Positions 46,551 through 59,289 of a stretch of DNA of 64,000 nt are shown here, piece after piece. Position numbers and translations under genes: made by a program. The notes beneath the pieces were generated by a model. It made no database searches and had not been told where the DNA came from. It saw nothing but the letters and a program-made list of their open reading frames with translations. Position 1 is the stretch's first letter. Each line of letters begins with the position of its first letter. Where the stretch lies: positions 1,612,001-1,676,000 of the forward strand of contig NEEC01000009.1 of assembly GCA_002189035.1 (NCBI GenBank), in the 5' to 3' direction. This DNA comes from Utricularia gibba (Eukaryota; Streptophyta; Magnoliopsida; Lamiales; Lentibulariaceae).

Positions 46551-47893
46551 ATGAATAGTAGCAGATCTGATTCAAAGAAACAGGCTAGTGCTGCATTTCT
46601 TCAAAATGTGAGCTGTGTTTGTTTACTGTTTTGCAAATTCGTTGGGAAAATGGAACTGGCAATCGGTGATAGTTTCTTGATATCGGTTTTGCTTGTTGCC
46701 ACCACAATCTATGCCAATTCTCCACTGAATTTTTCAAAATCTAGAGACAGAGTAACCCCCCCTGTCTGAATCTGCTTGTAGAAAAATAAAAAAGAGTTTT
46801 CAATTGTTGTGCTCTGCAGGGAAAGATGATGGACTTGCAGAGAAAAAAGTCAAAACTCGGAGAGAAATCGACGGCAAGACGGCAATCGGTGCGCGAAAGA
46901 AAGTTGGCATTGTTACAAGATGTAAGCAGCAGATGCAAAAGCATAAGATAAGAAGAATTATTCTGCAATACAATGTGCGAATGATCTGCGGTCTTTTCAG
47001 GTTGAAAATCTAAAGAAGAAGCTAAGGCAAGAAGAGAATGTACATAGAGCTTTGGAGAGAGCTTTTACCAGGCCCTTAGGTTCTCTCCCTCGTCTTCCTC
47101 CATGTCTCCCTCAATACGTAAGTCAAGTGGAGCAATTCGATATTCCTAGTCTGCTGAATGCTTGAAGCTTTTACCTGATCTCTGCTATGGTGTTGTAGAC
47201 TCTTGAGCTTCTAGCTGAAGTAGCCGTGTTGGAAGAGGAGGTTCTTCGTTTAGAAGAAAAGGTTGTTCATTTCAGGCAAGGTCTATATCTAGAAGCTGCT
47301 CACATATCCTCCCGAAATACATCGTTGCTATGGAGCATTAGCTCTAAGCAGAGGCACTCAGGATCTTTATGCCATAGTGAAAGTGCTTCAGATTCACTTG
47401 GCACGCCTTTACATCAAAGAGCTGCTTCAGCTAGAAAGTTGTTACCTGAAGACAGTGTCACTGATGGTCTAAGGCACAGCTCTGATAGCCCTTCAGACGG
47501 TAAACAACGCCTCAAAGTTAAGTTTTTGGAATCAGAAGATGCACTTGCTCGAAAGAATCGGTGCAGCTCCAAAACGCGCAAGGAAAAGGTGCATCCTCAG
47601 AAGAAACCAGTGGTTGAAGCATCCCTGATGAAGGAGTTGAAGGATGCAGCAACAGTAAAAAATGCAGATATCCCCATGATTCAGGTGCCTTGTGTTTGCT
47701 ATAATTTACACCCAAGTTAATAGACAGGCAACCAGTGCATTTAAGTAGGATATGATTGAATTGATGAAACAGTTACTGCCACCACCTTCATAGGAATGAG
47801 GTGAAGAAACAATATGTCTCCGTCTGTAATTATGTTTGCTGATCTCTGATGCGCCTTCATTTTCAGGCTTCTCCTGCACAAGCTACTACATGA
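46551..47893 (+). CDS. MIP1-type leucine-zipper protein lacking DUF547
   Basis: Five exons, 46551..46607, 46820..46921, 47001..47117, 47199..47684, 47867..47893; phases agree, 262 aa. The ternary complex factor MIP1 leucine-zipper domain is complete: [40 protein letters not shown] and [20 protein letters not shown]. After a Ser/Lys-rich linker the last short exon gives ASPAQATT and a stop. Full-length relatives carry a C-terminal DUF547 domain and are about twice as long; no DUF547 trace was seen downstream to 49738. Either a natural short form, a truncated gene, or a missed frame error. The coiled coil predicts dimerisation. Function unknown. Confidence 0.75.
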
Positions 47894-49738
47894 GATGATG
47901 GGCAACAACTCCTCAATTCTCTTGATCAAGGGGGGTAGTGTGGAGGGAACCTATGGAATATCACTGTTTTACGGTGCACCGGAAAACACAAGCCCGGTAA
48001 CATGGGGATACACCGGAAAATAAGAAGGAAGAAGCAAAAGACAGAAGCTGAAACCTCCTACACTTGATGGGCTGATGCATCTCTTAAAGAAAGGAGTCAT
48101 GGGCAAGATTGCACCAACAACCGAAGCTTTTCCTTTATCACATGAAGAGAGATAGTCAAGTTTGTTTCTGCTGGAACAATAGAAGTTTTGTTATTTTAGA
48201 CTGCAAATAACGCGAGGAGGACTGAATGTGCCGCTCCACGAGGGAGGGGCGCTTGTTTTCTTCCTTGTACTACTACAAATTCATTTTTGTATTCCGAGGA
48301 AGCACCTTCATCATTTGCCATCTCACTGCCACGTGGACTCGCACATGCACACTCTCTACCATAGAGGTATGTTTTCAACTCAGGGATAAAAAACCTGACC
48401 AGTATAGAGCCGGATTCAAAGCCCGGTTTGACCGGTCAAATTGAAATTAATAAAAATATCTTTTTAAAAAATCATTTTGAATCTCATTAAATAATCAATT
48501 ATCAATATTAAGTATTAATAAAAAAATAAATCCATAAATTAAATTTTTAAGAACACATGTGTTGTACATAAAATAATAAAAGTATAAAAAAATTAGATCT
48601 TTAATGACGAGGTCAGAGATAGGAGAACAGTTGGTATTCTAGTTATGGATGGATCAACTCAAGTTTTTAATCCTGGATCCTGCATTAATCATGCTGTGTT
48701 ATTTTCCTAAACATCATTAATTAACTTATTGGATAACCTCTTGACCGCCCGCGCGTAGGTCATTATTATTATGAATCTACAGGAGGCCAAGGAAAGAAGG
48801 AAATTTTCACATTGCATCGATTCTCTGTTCGGAATCGCGGTTGAAGCTCGCTCTGATCGTGCGTGTTTCTGATCTCTGCTCCCTACCGGAACCCTCGCCG
48901 CCGCTCTGCCCCGTTGCGATCAGGTTCCGATTCTCTCTTACGTCCGACTGATTTTCGTTGTAGCTTAGGCCGCCGTCCTCCATGCTGTAAAAATCGTCGT
49001 TAACGAGGGAGGGAGGGGGTGAATTCTGAATGACGGACGAACTCAGGGTTTCATGGTTAAAAGGGTAATTATGTCTTTTCCCATTCACATTGTTTTATTC
49101 ACCTATTCTGCTTTATTAAATAATATTCAAAACCATTCATTCATTCATTCCATCATGGCTATGACAAGGGGTGGACCAAACGAGCAACATAATTACTGTT
49201 TGTTTTTTTTAATGGACAACGAGAACCCAAGTTGCTGCTTTTATTTGACTAATAATTAATTAAATTAATGGAGGGGGGAAATCAAGTGACGACGCTGCAA
49301 GTTGACAACTGGCAGTATGACTCATTATTTATTTATTTATTATTTCGGTGTTATTATTATTATTATTTTTATTTTTATTTTCCGAGTCACATGGGGAGCC
49401 ACATATGGACATTAAACAGCCACCTAGAATTATGCTATTATCCAATCACGTTAGCTAAAAGGGCATCGAGGGGTAGTCGTTTTCAGTGGGCAACGACGCC
49501 GTTTTAGTTCACCCCCCCAACCCGCCACCGCCATATCCGGAACTCGCCTTGTCGGCGACTGCGATCCTGGAGATTTCGTAGTCTTTTGTCTTGTTCCTCT
49601 ACCACAGCCGCGATTCCTCTCCGAATACTTCGCTCCAATCGGATTACTCCGTGAGCCGCTATCGGCGACCGGTTTCTCCAGTGGGAATGAGTGAGTGAGC
49701 TGAAGGGACTATATTAGTGCGTCGTACCTTCAGTTGGT
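47894..49738. other. Intergenic region with one small minus-strand ORF
   Basis: Holds the leucine-zipper gene 3' UTR and the SnRK2 promoter. At 48807-48983 (minus, ATG 48983) a 58-codon frame MEDGGLSYNENQSDVRENRN ... has coding-like composition but no family, so it is not called as a gene. 49350-49380 is a TTA/TTTA-rich simple sequence. Confidence 0.35.
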
Positions 49739-52394
49739 ATGGATCGAGGCGCGATGAGTATGGGTCCGACGATGGATTTGCCGATCATGCACGATAGTGA
49801 TCGATACGACTTCGTTCGGGATATCGGGTCTGGGAATTTCGGCGTGGCCCGGTTGATGAGGGATAAGCAGACGAGGGAGCTTGTTGCGGTGAAGTATATC
49901 GAGCGAGGCGACAAGGTTAGTTGGATTTCTTGTGTGTGATACTTTCAGTTCCGTATTAATTGCCTTCTTGCCCTTTTATGCGACAATGATTCCCCTTTCG
50001 GTGATCTGGTCTGTCCTGTAACGCGTTCGTGTCTGCGCAAAAATGGAATGTTTGCTTTGGAACTTCTTTCGGGTTCTTTGTTGCTGCAGTTTGGTTTTAA
50101 TATTAATATTCCCAATTTCTTTATGGGTTTTCCAGATTGATGCTTTCGAAAATACCAAGTGTACAGCTGCTAAAAATGGCAACAGTTTGTATCGTATATT
50201 TCGATTTTTATCATTCTCTCTGGAAGTAGCCTTGAGATCGCTGCTGTTTAGTGCTTTCTCGGTTCCAATCGAACGGATTGAGATTTTTGTTTTCAATTTA
50301 TTTTGTGGCTAAAAGGAGAATTCTTGAAGTGCGGCGCGATTGTTCATTTTGGATGATGAATCTTCATGTGTTCATTCTTTGCTTCTATTTCTTTTTGGGT
50401 TTTGTCTGCTGGGTTCACCAAGAACATTTCTAGGAAATACTTAAGAATCTCCAAGTGAATAATTTGATTTACCAACGGGTTGATGAGAATGTCACCTCCT
50501 TATCTTCCATTTTGTGACAGATAGATGAAAATGTTCAAAGAGAAATCATCAACCACCGGTCTCTGAGGCACCCCAACATCGTCAGATTTAAGGAGGTTTG
50601 CTCTCTTTGCTCGCCGTGTTTTTTTTTTTTTTCCGTCCGTTGGTAGTTAAACAAGGATGCTGGGCTATGTCTACATCAGGGTTTGGCCTTAAGCTACTTT
50701 AGGGACCAGCCGTAGGGATTCTACGATTATTTTTTTTTTCTAAAAAATAAATTATCTTAAAAAGTATGTCTATTATCTACGAAGTGTTCTGCTCTAGGTT
50801 ATTCTGACGCCTACTCATCTGGCAATTGTCATGGAATATGCATCTGGGGGTGAATTATTTGAGCGCATATGCAATGCAGGGCGTTTCAGTGAAGATGAGG
50901 TTTTTGAATCTTGATTCCATGAGTTTCAAAAGCTCACCTGTGACCATATGCTTATTTTGAGTTCTGTTTGGATGTTTTTGTTGCACAGGCACGCTTCTTT
51001 TTTCAACAACTTATATCTGGAGTCAGCTATTGCCATTCAATGGTATGATATTCAAGTGTTTTAGCATGCCTCGGAATTGATTTTTTGGAAGCTTTTAGCA
51101 TAATCTTTATTTTGTGTCAATAGAAATCTTAATTGATGTCCACGTGTTTTATATGAAGCAAATATGCCACCGAGACTTGAAACTGGAAAACACACTGCTG
51201 GATGGAAGCCCAGCTCCTCGGTTGAAGATATGCGATTTCGGATATTCTAAGGTGATTTGGCTTTCCTTAACTTGCATCATGAATCGTTGATTCCAACATC
51301 CGTGTTTTGATAATCTTAATAATATCTTGGTCAGTATGTTGTGTACTCTGTTTATTTCACTCTGTTTCCTCATCTGTAACTCAATATCATTTTCGTTTGG
51401 CAGTCATCATTGCTGCACTCTCAACCAAAATCTACTGTGGGAACGCCTGCCTATATTGCTCCTGAGGTGCTACTCAGGAAGGAATATGATGGGAAGGTAA
51501 TATGATGTCTGGCTTTTGAGCTACAAAAAAAGGGCTGGGTTATATCTGAGGTTCTTGTAGTGACTACTTGGATATTCTTGTCCCATCACATTTTCTTCTG
51601 AAACTTAGATGCCAACCGAGGAAATGTTTTCTCACCCCCCATGTTCTGCCGTGGTCCCATTTAACTTTAGCTTGATGGTTTGCATGATTAGGATTTACTT
51701 TTCTTCAGGTTGCCGATGTGTGGTCTTGTGGAGTGACGTTATATGTCATGTTGGTTGGTGCCTATCCATTTGAAGACCCAGAAGAACCAAGGGACTTTCG
51801 AAAAACCATTCAGAGGATCTTAAGTGTTCAATACTCTGTTCCAGAAAACATTAAAATATCAGAGGAATGTCGCCATATAATTTCAAGGATATTTGTGGCA
51901 GACCCCGGACAAGTAAGTGAAGCTAATCCTTTTCTTTTTCTTTGAACTTTCTATTATTCTTCTGCCATGTGGATCTCTTCTTTCTGACTTTGCGTCCTGG
52001 GAACCATTCCATCTGTCCTGAAGGCCTCTACCTTACCTTTGCCACAATGATGTAGATGAAGCTTTAGAAGCCTATTATATTGCATCTGGATTCTCACCCT
52101 CGAAACCATTTGTTCCTTCAGCGGATTACAATACCCGAAATCAAGAACAACAACTGGTTCCTGAAGAACCTCCCCGCGGATCTAATGGATGAAGGAATGG
52201 GAAGCAACCAGTTCGAAGAACCAGACCAGCCACTCCAGAGCCTTGAAGCGATCATGCAGATCCTGTCAGAGGCCACGATCCCCCCTGTGGGGTTGTGTAA
52301 CCTGGACATGATGGATGATGACGACATGGAAGACTTCGATTCTGATCCAGACCTTGATGTGGATAGCAGCGGGGAGATTATTTTCGCCATGTGA
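49739..52394 (+). CDS. SnRK2 subclass III kinase (OST1/SnRK2.6-like)
   Basis: Eight exons, 49739..49915, 50521..50595, 50798..50899, 50989..51042, 51159..51251, 51404..51496, 51709..51912, 52122..52394; phases agree, 356 aa. Start [20 protein letters not shown] with GNFGVA loop, VAVKYIERG lysine, [35 protein letters not shown] and activation loop [16 protein letters not shown] with the activating Ser. The C-terminus has domain I and an Asp-rich domain II ([15 protein letters not shown] then SSGEI), the ABA box that binds PP2C. Subclass III SnRK2s are the core ABA-activated kinases, acting in guard cells, seeds and drought response. Positions of exon borders match the usual SnRK2 pattern. The exon 5 acceptor is a weak AAG. 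Confidence 0.95.
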
Positions 52395-52931
52395 TGATGG
52401 AGGTAGATAGGAGCTGTTGTTTCATGACATCACCAAATTTTGTTTCTTGGCAATGGAACGATTCAAAGGCAAGCCCTCAGACCAACCGCATCTAAAGAAG
52501 AGACAGCAGCAGCTGCAGCAGCTTGTTTGCAGTTGCATTACACGGTGTTGTTTATGTATCCACTGTCAGTTGTTGCTCGCATTATGGAGAGTCAACTTCA
52601 GTGTTGCTCCTTCGCATTAGGATCTCTAAGAATAGCTTTGCATTGAAGGAAGTGTGTTGTAAGGGACGGCTCCATTTCTGTGGTTTGTAGTGTTCCTCCT
52701 TTGCACCTTGAATGTGCAATGCTCCTGTACACATTAAGTATTCAACTGCTTATTACAAAAACTTGATGTTTTTTTTTTTAAAGAAACGCACGTTCCTGTC
52801 TCTCGAGGAGTTAAACATTTGTGAAACATGCTCCGGAGCAAGAGTCTAGAAGAAGTTTGATCGGGTTCCGACGTTCTCTGCTTCTCCTTGGAGTTTGTTT
52901 GCCCTACGGCATTGCGCGACCGGCGTTCGGG

Positions 52932-54186
52932 ATGGATTGCGAGGTCTGCCAGCTCAAGGAACTCGTAAGTTCTGATTGCTGTTGAAGTTACAAGCTTCGT
53001 GAGTTCGTCTGTGCTGACTTCTGTGACTTTTTCTTTTGGGTATCTGGAGTAGGAGGTTGAGAACTTCGAGATTCGAGAAGTTCTATGTAAGCTGCAATCT
53101 TGCTTCACTTACTAGTATCAATTTGTGGGATTCGTGTATTGAGAATGGTGAATGTTTAGTCGTTATCCTGATGTTGATTTTGATTCTACTTAGGTAGCCT
53201 TGTGGAAATTAGGATTGGTAATGGGAGGTTGATGGGTTTGAATTTCTGTGGCGCTCTGTCTTTTGGCATTATATTTCTTCTTGATTCTTTGTGATGTAAT
53301 TAGGTCAGGGGGCATTCTACACACCATTGTTTTCCACAGAGCATTAGGACTAGTCCGCCCCAGGGATGTTGATTTGTAGCCTTTTGAGATTGCGCACGTG
53401 AGTGATTCTCAACTCCTGGAAGATAATGTTGGTTGTTTTGCTCTCTCAATCCTTCTCGGATTTTCCCCAACGAGCACCACGAGTGTCTGCTCTTCATATT
53501 TTTAAAGCTATTCACACACTTGCAATAGATGAAAAACAGCCTAACAAGATGAATCAGGTCAGTTGATGCATTCTCAGGTCATGCTAATATGTTAGTGTCT
53601 AGAGGGTTGCCATTATGCCGCGTGACATGGCGCTTTGCTGTGATTTTAGCTGAAAATCTGTGATGGAATTCTTTCAATCTAGATATCCTTATTCTTCTAT
53701 GAAGTCAGAAATAATCAAACCACATGGTTTTCTAATAAGATTGAGCGTCTTTACTGGGAACACTGGTACATAAATCTGAATGTCGTCCGTCCTCCTCCAA
53801 AACAGCTTCCTTGATCCCAGAGATAGTTTCGATTTCAGTTGCCAGGTTGTGATTTCATGGAATGCATCTCACGGATACAACAGCTAAGGCAAGGACTGTT
53901 CGATGTACAACATTAGAAAGCTCACTCAGAGAAGTGATGTTTCAGATAGTCAGATTTGTGAATGAGAAGAAGGATCATACTTCACCCGTACCCGACCTAG
54001 AAGGTGTCTCATTTCCCTACAAAATCACCATTTCGCCACAATTGTTTTCCTGACGTTCATGCTCATTTTATTGAAACGCCTTATGGAATTTGGAGAGATC
54101 TTGGTCACTGCAGTTCGTTGGAGTCTCCATTTGGAATGGATATGCTGAAGAGGATGCTTCAAACAGGGCAAAGAACAAAAAAATGA
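52932..54186 (+). pseudogene. ATG101: Decaying ATG101 (autophagy-related protein 101) gene
   Basis: Pieces of ATG101 lie in order with splice sites partly kept: 52932..52964 MDCEVCQLKEL; 53053..53086 EVENFEIREVL; from 53309 ILHTIVFHRALGLVRP, stopped in frame by TAG at 53377-53379 where the family has Glu; 53521-53557 AIDEKQPNKMNQ, in which about eleven residues of the family sequence are missing; 53683-53805 SLFFYEVRNNQTTWFSNKIE then RLYWEHWYINLN; 53892-54040 LREVMFQIVRFVNEKKDH and LEGVSFPYKITIS; and 54124-54186 SPFGMDMLKRMLQTG and a stop. A nonsense change, internal loss and an extra stretch before the last piece mean no full HORMA-fold protein can be made. ATG101 normally pairs with ATG13 in the ATG1 kinase complex. 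Introns are kept, so it is not a retrocopy. Confidence 0.85.
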
Positions 54187-54564
54187 CTTGTAGTAAGTAA
54201 TATTTTTGAATTATGTTCAGTAAAGTTTTAGGTTGTGCTTTATATTATTAGTTGTTTATATTTCTTTAGATAAGAAACTACTAATTTTATTTGACGGTTG
54301 ATCCAGATAATGAGCCAGCGGTTAGAGAAGAGCAACCGCAAAAAAATGGCTGCCTGTAAAATCTAACCCTGAAATAAGAATGCATTCACTATAAAAACAA
54401 ACGGAAACATCACAACACATCAAGAAGAAGGGAGAATAAACCTTGGCAAAGGGATTTGCCAGATTCTGAGGTACTTCTCTCTAGCTTTTCATCCATTACA
54501 TTCATCCAAATGTCTGATATTTCATCCAGTTTCCACCTAACACAGGGATAATCTTCTCTAAGTC
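54187..54564. other. Spacer: pectin acetylesterase promoter
   Basis: 378 bp between the ATG101 relic and the pectin acetylesterase ATG; no coding signature. Confidence 0.4.
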
Positions 54565-56546
54565 ATGGCATGTCACTGGTTCATGCTACTCTTGTGCTCT
54601 CTGCTTGCTTCAATCCCCCACGTCCGTAGTATCGAGAACGTAACAATAACTCATGTCAAGGGTGCAACCAAAAAAGGAGCCGGTACCTTCAGACACTTTG
54701 ATCATTGTTGAACAATCATGTCATGAATCGCTGATAGGTGTTTTGTTGTTGACATTTAGTTTGCTTGGACGGTAGCCCTGCAGCCTACTACTTGAAACCA
54801 GGGTATGGAAATGGAGCCAAGAACTGGATAGTTTTCTTAGAGGTATGATTGCACTCCGAAAATCCTTCCCATTTTTTAAATCAGTGTCTCATGAAAGGAT
54901 AGCATAGGGTGAAGGTGATACCGTAAAATTTAGTCAAGTCTTTTATAATTATGTAATCCTGAAAAATGATTGAATTCAGGGTGGCGCGTGGTGTGCCACT
55001 GACGGCGGTTGTACCCACAGACGAGGCATAGCATTGGGAAGCAGTGTCATCCAAGGGCGTGAGCGACAGAGTTTCGGGGAGATCTTGGATAACGTTCGCC
55101 AGTACAATCCATGTAATAGCTACTTGTCCTAATTCATGTGGCCTACCTGTCGGAACTAACAAAATTCAGCGTCGCTTTCCTGTAGATTTCTATAACTGGA
55201 GCAAGGCTTATGTTGTGTACTGCGACGGCGGCTCCTTCACCGGAGCCGTCCAAGAAGTTGATCCGGTCAGTTTTCTTTTCTCTTTTTTTCCCCTCATGAT
55301 TATTCCGTACATGAAACACGTTTGAATCAGCACGACATTTGTGATCCCCAGAAAACCAATCTCACGATCAGGGGTTCGAGGATATTCGATGCAGTGATGC
55401 GGGAGTTGCTGGCCAAGGGAATGAAACATGCCAAAAACGTACGTGGCCGCCCGCTTTCCCTGCTACTTTGCATGCATGAACTTATTCATCCTCGAACACG
55501 CAGGCTGCACTCACAGGTTCCTCCGCCGGCGGCCTCTCGACGTACCTGCACTGTGATGCATTCCGGCGTCTGCTCCCAAACACTAAAAGAGTCAAGTGCA
55601 TTGCCGATGCCGGAGTCTTCTTCTACGGGTAATGCCCACAACCTGTTTTCTTCCAGAAAGAGTTAGTTATAAAAACCCAAAAAAAAAAGCATGCTTTTGC
55701 AACAGGAAGGATCTCCTAGGAGCCGATTTAAGGAAGAATTACACCGCACAGATGTTTGAGTATCATGTAATCTCTAACCCCTCTTTATCTCCATGAACGT
55801 AACCAGCAACATTGATGTGTTCTCGTATCCAGAACATGTCGGGTTTCTTACCAAAAGCCTGCGCTTCCCGAATGGCACCGGAGATGGTAAGAATTCATTT
55901 TTCGTTTTCTTTTTCTTTCAATGAATAACAATCAATCCCTTCTTCAGTGTCTTTTCCCTGAGAACTTCATCAACGACATCAAAACCCCGATCTTCATAGT
56001 GGAGTCAGCTTTCGATTGGTATCAGGTGAGAGAGAGGTTTATTCCTGCGGATCAGAAGCCCATATGGGGCGTCAATGGCACGAACTGCCTTTACAATGTA
56101 ACGAACTGCTCCGATTGGCAACTGGATATGCTCCAGGGTATGGCGCATCCTAAACCCAATCTAACCTCCTCGCTAACCACGGACTAAGCTGTCTTAAGTT
56201 GTTGCTTTAGATTTCCGACGGGCGATGGTCGGGACTCTGGAGAAGCTGAGCATGCCGCCTTCCCGGGGACTGTTCGTTCACAATTGCCTGCATCACACCA
56301 ACATCATTTTCAGCACGCACATGTGGAGGTGCAACCACGTCTCCGGGTCCAAGGTAATAGAACAAAAAGAACTGCTCCTTGGTGATGTGTACTGATCCCT
56401 TGGTTATGGCGGTGCAGACGCTTGCGGAGATGATCGGAGAATGGTATTATGATCGGAGTACGACGCAGTGGATCATGCCGCAAGGGAACCCTCGTAATTG
56501 CAGCGTGACGGCAGAACAGATGGAGAAGTGTGTGATTCGCAAGTAG
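54565..56546 (+). CDS. Pectin acetylesterase
   Basis: Eleven exons: 54565..54682, 54760..54842, 54980..55112, 55186..55265, 55352..55438, 55504..55628, 55706..55766, 55833..55886, 55948..56137, 56211..56353, 56418..56546; phases agree, 400 aa, the normal CE13 size. Signal peptide [18 protein letters not shown], then [31 protein letters not shown], the nucleophile motif [10 protein letters not shown] (Ser), [25 protein letters not shown] (Asp) and [10 protein letters not shown] (His), the expected catalytic triad. Removes acetyl groups from cell-wall homogalacturonan. The donor at 55113 (CAT|GTAATAG) is needed to avoid an in-frame stop. The family start [13 protein letters not shown] fits. Confidence 0.92.
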
Positions 56547-56766
56547 GGTTTCTGTTCTGCACATCCCTTTGCTGTACAATTCCTTCCTTCTTCATATTGA
56601 ATAAATCTGACAAAAAACAATAATGTTTATTTGTTCATCTCCAAGGGGGTAAAAATCTTCCTTTTCGCATATAAATAGAACTCGAATTGGAAGAACCTAA
56701 TCCCTAAAACGCCTAATTTGATTTCCGTCTGGCTTGGAGTTCTGCAAACGAACTTTGTGGACGGCT

Positions 56767-58814
56767 ATGGTGAGATGCCCATTATCGGTTCCTCAATTAA
56801 GGTAATGGGTTCCTTTCCTGGTTGGAATACTTCAATTCGAGGTGTTGGGCTGTGTGTACCTTGAACGAATTGGGAGCAGAAGAAGTAATTTTGATTGATA
56901 CTTTGCTGCTCGAAATCGTGAGAGTTTCCTTGCATTATGTTCTCACACGGTGTGCATTTCTGCTACTGTTTGTGATTAGAAATCTGTTTCTTATCATGAA
57001 TGGTCGACTTCATCCTCTGATCGTATGTTGACAAGCGGCTTTCCAGCTTTTCATCCGTTTTTCTCTTCTCATTTCATCCCACGTTGTAGAGTGGCATGTT
57101 GTAGCAAGATGGCTCAGAAACCAGATCCGATTTGTCGAAAGTTCATCCCGATACCGCATAGCGGCCTCCCCTCATACAGTGAATCTGATGGTTTATACTT
57201 GAAATTTATCATCCATTTTGACCTTACCTTTCAAAATCTGCTAGTCTCTGTTTTGTATTTCTCATTTTAATAATGACTTGGTGTTGCCTTATTGTTCCTG
57301 TTTTACAGACTACAGATTCAGGCTTATTTCTTATAATATTTTGGCTCAGGTAGCTTTCCAATCCTTTGTTTTTCCTTTATCAAACCCTTTTCTGTTTGTG
57401 TTCCTAAACCCACCATTTGCAGGCATATGTGAAAAGTAGTTACTTCCCACACTCACCAGCTCCATGTCTCAAGTAAGTGGGTAAATCTTCACCACTAAAC
57501 AGGATCCCATATCATTGCCTGTTCAAGAAACCTGTACGTCCTGGTTCTTATATAGCATGCTCTGATAAAAAAAATTCTATGTTTTTATGCAGGTGGAAAG
57601 CTCGCTCCCAGGCCATCTTAACTGTTCTTAAAAGCTTTGAAGCTGATTTTCTTTGTCTGCAGGTGCCATTCGCCTCTTTTCTCTCTTTTTTAGTCGGTGG
57701 TATCCTTTTAACTATTGGGGTTACACCATTTCTTCAGCCTTATCACTACTTCTGTGTAGGAAGTAGATGAATATGATACTTTCTATAAGAAAGAAATCGA
57801 AAATCTTGGCTATGCCGGCATGTACGTCCAACGCAGTGGCAGGAAACGCGATGGGTGTGGCATTTTTTATAAGCTAAACCGGTATCCTCTTCCTCCCTTT
57901 CTTGAATAGACGTGTAGTGAAATCAGCATTTCCTAGTTCTGATCTCACTTGTGTCTTCTATTCTCTAATTAGCGCAGAATTGGTCCTTGAAGAGAAAATA
58001 GACTACAATGATTTGGCAGAGTCAGTTGAAGATGGAGAATTTTCTGCCAATAAGGAAGTTGACAACTCATCAGGTATTCTTGGAGGTCCAAATGATATCC
58101 GTATAAGATTGAAGCGCGACTGTGTTGGCGTCATGGCCCTCTTCAAACTCAAGAATTCTTCGTGTCAGCACATTATCATCTCAAACACTCATCTCTACTG
58201 GTATTCCTTCCTCCCCTTTCTTGCTCCTCAGGTAAAAAAAGATACAGCAGGGGACTTTATCGCTGGTTTGTTTTGAATGGTGATCAGGGACCCAGAGTGG
58301 GCAGATGTGAAGATTGCGCAAGCTACATACTTGCTCTCACGTCTGGCTGCTTTCAGAAAGTTAGTTTCCGGCAAACCCAATTGCGTACCTCCGATCATTC
58401 TCGCCGGCGACTTTAACTCCGTTCCCGGTGACCCGGTAATGCTCGTTTCTTAGATTAAGAATCAGACAGGTTAATAATTGTTCAGAATATAATTAATAGG
58501 TTTCAAATCCCCAGGTGTACAGACTGCTCACCTCGGGTGCAGATGATCAGGAGTCGGACGATCAACGTCTTGTGTTATCGAGTGTCTACGCTTGCACAAA
58601 AGGAGAACCAGAGTTCACAAACTGCACCCCAGGTTTTACTGGCACCCTTGACTACATCTTGTTTTCCGACAATGGAGATATAAAGCCGGTCAGCTGTCTC
58701 GAGCTGCCGGTGGCGGAATCCGACGATGTTACCGGTGGGTTGCCGAATTACTTTCATCCGAGCGATCATCTTCCCATTGGAGCTGAGTTCGCCGTCCACA
58801 TTCCAGAGATGTAA
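56767..58814 (+). CDS. CCR4 homolog 4-like nuclease (At1g31500/HESPERIN-like)
   Basis: Nine exons: 56767..56801, 57090..57190, 57309..57349, 57423..57472, 57593..57662, 57760..57881, 57973..58200, 58288..58435, 58515..58814; phases agree, 364 aa. EEP (Mg-dependent endonuclease/exonuclease/phosphatase) fold: RFRLISYNILAQAYV, ADFLCLQEVDEY (catalytic Glu), SGRKRDGCGIFYKL, RLKRDCVGVMALF, IISNTHLYWDPEW, LAGDFNSVPGDPVY (Asp, Asn) and FHPSDHLPIGAEF (Asp-His). No LRR is present, as for plant CCR4 homologs 3-6. In Arabidopsis the homologue is a circadian-linked deadenylase. A short N-terminal extension may carry a targeting signal. Intron 6-7 uses ATTAG|CGCAG. Confidence 0.92.
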
Positions 58815-59289
58815 AGTCACGCGCCGTGTCATACTGAAAAAAATTATTTTTATTTTACTCCAGAACAATTTTGTTTTCTCTCTCAAAAAAAAAAAAAAGA
58901 TAAAACCCATCCAAATTCAATCCCCGGAATTTGGAGCAAGGAATGATTAGCAATTCTCCGGCGAGTCGGACGTAGTTCTGGATGATCATCATTTTAAATG
59001 ATTCAAATCATTTACAAATTTTAGGCAATCCCACAATGAAGGTTGAAATAAGGGTAAAAAAATAATAATAACAGAGTTGTGTCTTTGAATAATGGAGAAA
59101 ACATAGAATCGTGCAGAAGAACAGAACTCTTGGTATGCAATAGGCGCAAGCATGGGCAACAAACGGTGAAAAAGGCATTAGAATCAAAAGCCTCGACTTG
59201 GAATACCTGCGCTACAAGGGCAATTCCAGTTAGCACCACCGGAGACTATGAAGCATCAACGCGATTAGCAATGGTGAGATGGAAGACGA
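58815..59289. other. Shared 3' region CCR4-like / NUP58
   Basis: 475 bp between convergent stop codons, with A-rich runs near 58880 and 59060. The plus-strand frame at 59079-59354 is antisense to the NUP58 last exon. Confidence 0.45.

Noticed and set aside
48807-48983. 58-codon minus-strand ORF
   Set aside because: Coding-like composition but no family, promoter motif or splice support; mentioned only inside the intergenic entry.
52734-53108. 124-codon minus-strand ORF
   Set aside because: Antisense to the SnRK2 3' end and the first two ATG101 relic exons.
53377-53379. TAG in ATG101 read as recoding
   Set aside because: Other damage in the same gene (missing residues, extra stretch) makes simple loss of function more likely than read-through.
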